This document shows positions 14,286-15,276 of a stretch of 15,276 nucleotides of DNA, one piece after another. The notes under the pieces were generated by a model, which saw nothing but the letters and a program-made list of their open reading frames with translations, ran no database searches and was not told the origin of the DNA. A program made the position numbers and the translations under genes. The DNA is from an uncultured Lachnospiraceae bacterium (GTDB lineage Bacteria; Bacillota; Clostridia; Lachnospirales; Lachnospiraceae). Each line of letters starts with the position of its first letter. Position 1 is the stretch's first letter. Location: positions 1 to 15,276 of the forward strand of contig CAJUSJ010000094.1 in assembly GCA_910588865.1 (NCBI GenBank), in the 5' to 3' direction.

Positions 14286-14312
14286 TGTTATAAAGATTAA
14301 GACGTTATAATG
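14286..14312. promoter_or_regulatory. Candidate GntR autoregulatory sites
   Basis: GTGTTATAAAG and ACGTTATAATG lie just downstream of the GntR promoter. The octamer ACGTTATA (14302-14309) also occurs at 14089-14096 inside the dyad at the PTS promoter, which suggests one regulator for both. Confidence 0.4.
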
Positions 14313-14346
14313 AATATTGACAGACACAAGACAGAGGAGACATTCT

Positions 14347-15069
14347 ATGAATCAACGCACAGCAGCTCCATTGTACCAGCAGATAAAAGAAGACATCAAA
14401 GCCGCGATCCAGCAGGGAACCTACAAAGCAAAAGAGCAGATTCCCACAGAGCCGGAGTTAAGCGCCGAATATTCGGTCAGCCGCATCACCGTGCGCCGGG
14501 CCATTGAAGAACTGTGCAATGAGGGGTATCTCATCAAGCGGCAGGGACTTGGCACCTTTGTCAGTACCCCCCGGATCCACCGCAAGGTCACGGAGGGCAA
14601 CCGCCTGGAAAGTTTTTCCTCCCTGTGCAAAAGCTGCGGTATGGAGGCGGGTGCCCGCCTTCTTAGCCGTCAGATCGTACCCATCCGCCAGGAGGAACAG
14701 GAATTTTTCGGCCTGGAAGCCGACGCTTTGTTAATTTATGTGGAGCGGCTGCGGACCGCGGACAACCTTCCCATCTTCCTTGAGAACTTGTTCTTCCCCT
14801 ATGAAGCCTACCGGGGTCTGATGACCGAAGATTTAAATGACCGCTCCATCTTCCAGATCATGGAACAGACCTACGACCGAACTGTCAAAGACACCTCCCG
14901 ACGCACGCTGGAGATCGCCAAAGCCTCCCCGGAACAGGCCCAGAAACTGGGAATCCCCGTGGGAGATCCTCTCCTGTTCATGAACTGCTATTTCATCGAC
15001 CAGGAAGGCCGTCCTTTATGCGTCGGGCGGCAGTACTATGTGGGAAGCCGGTATATGTTTGAGCTGTAA
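14347..15069 (+). CDS. GntR/HutC-family regulator with UTRA domain
   Basis: This 240-residue regulator has a GntR winged helix-turn-helix (8-73). PLYQQIKEDIKAAIQQG begins it, then IPTEPELSAEYSVSRITVRRAIEEL is the DNA-reading part and GLGTFV closes the wing. A UTRA ligand domain (about 90-235) follows, as in NagR, TreR and HutC, which bind sugar phosphates or other small ligands. ATG 14347 is chosen because GAGGAGA lies 6 nt upstream; a TTG 30 nt earlier is in frame but has no site. Transcribed away from the PTS operon, it most likely represses that operon until a phosphorylated substrate appears. Confidence 0.95.
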   Translation: MNQRTAAPLYQQIKEDIKAAIQQGTYKAKEQIPTEPELSAEYSVSRITVRRAIEELCNEGYLIKRQGLGTFVSTPRIHRKVTEGNRLESFSSLCKSCGMEAGARLLSRQIVPIRQEEQEFFGLEADALLIYVERLRTADNLPIFLENLFFPYEAYRGLMTEDLNDRSIFQIMEQTYDRTVKDTSRRTLEIAKASPEQAQKLGIPVGDPLLFMNCYFIDQEGRPLCVGRQYYVGSRYMFEL

Positions 15070-15156
15070 AGCCTGCCGCCTTAGCGGCCAGATTGCCGCA
15101 TTTCAGTCTTAACCACGCGAAACATATCATTCCCCCATATCAAGAAGGTGATGCCG

Positions 15157-15196
15157 AAGCGCGCCTGTTCCTCCTACGGAACGGATAAAGGCGCTT
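15157..15196. terminator. Hairpin downstream of the GntR gene
   Basis: AAGCGCGCCT (15157-15166) pairs with AGGCGCTT (15189-15196) with a 2-nt bulge, and GTTCC (15167-15171) pairs with GGAAC (15178-15182) inside. The T-content after it is scattered (TTTGCTTTGG). It is probably a gntR terminator or an RNA structure. Confidence 0.35.
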
Positions 15197-15213
15197 TGCT
15201 TTGGCTTCAATTC

Positions 15214-15243
15214 TAAGGAACTCCTCCTTCCTTACAGTTTTTT
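15214..15243 (+). terminator. AT-rich hairpin with T-run at the right edge
   Basis: TAAGGAA (15214-15220) pairs with TTCCTTA (15228-15234) around a 7-nt loop, and six T follow after CAG (15238-15243). It could stop plus-strand transcription from gntR before the opposing gene. The stem is low in GC. Confidence 0.4.
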
Positions 15244-15276
15244 CACAAACAGGCAGCGGATCGCATTCAGCACCGC
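15232..15276 (-). CDS. C-terminal end of a gene entering from the right
   Basis: On the minus strand the frame is open from the window edge for 14 codons (AVLNAIRCLFVKKL) and ends in TAA at 15232. The composition looks protein-like. The piece is far too short to name a family, and a chance open frame is possible. The stop lies inside a hairpin that could serve the convergent gntR transcript. Confidence 0.4.
   Translation of the reverse strand, partial: AVLNAIRCLFVKKL

Overview
The window looks like chromosome from a low-to-mid-GC Gram-positive anaerobe, most likely a gut member of the Clostridia and probably Lachnospiraceae. This is inferred from strong AGGAGG-type ribosome binding sites before nearly every gene, clear TTGACA/TATAAT promoters, a mannose-family PTS, fermentative L-lactate dehydrogenase and stand-alone RtcB. 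No rRNA, tRNA, CRISPR array, insertion sequence or phage gene was seen.

Layout, left to right. (1) Positions 1-1525, minus strand: a secreted-type esterase, and downstream of it a membrane-anchored protein with a long Glu/Pro-rich repeat linker that runs off the left edge. (2) 1688-2659, plus: L-lactate dehydrogenase, divergent from the esterase. (3) 2720-4979, minus: two aldo/keto reductases and a small flavodoxin-like FMN reductase. They are divergent from a LysR regulator (5218-6117, plus), with two well-formed back-to-back promoters between them. (4) 6097-6696, minus: a class I methyltransferase-like protein whose 3' end overlaps that of the LysR gene. (5) 6697-7185: an unusual 489-nt stretch with hairpins and small open frames but no recognisable gene. 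(6) 7186-8418, minus: RNA ligase RtcB. (7) 8740-9507, minus: an AT-richer nucleoside phosphorylase with its own promoter and strong terminator. A possible gene remnant lies next to it. (8) 9739-14039, minus: a six-gene unit reading EIIA, EIIB, EIIC, EIID (mannose-family PTS), a FrlB-like SIS-domain deglycase and a HAD phosphatase, closed by a strong terminator. A GntR/UTRA regulator (14347-15069, plus) is divergent from it. (9) 15232-15276, minus: the last codons of a gene entering from the right.

The best-supported system is the last operon. The PTS would import and phosphorylate a sugar-amine conjugate, for example a fructosamine (Amadori) compound. The FrlB-like enzyme would split the 6-phosphate into a hexose phosphate and the amine. 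No separate kinase is needed because the PTS phosphorylates during uptake, and none is seen. The substrate is inferred, not proven. The divergent GntR gene probably controls the unit, and matching TATAACGT-type motifs lie next to both promoters. The LysR/aldo-keto reductase cluster looks like a second locally regulated unit, perhaps for detoxifying or reducing carbonyl compounds.
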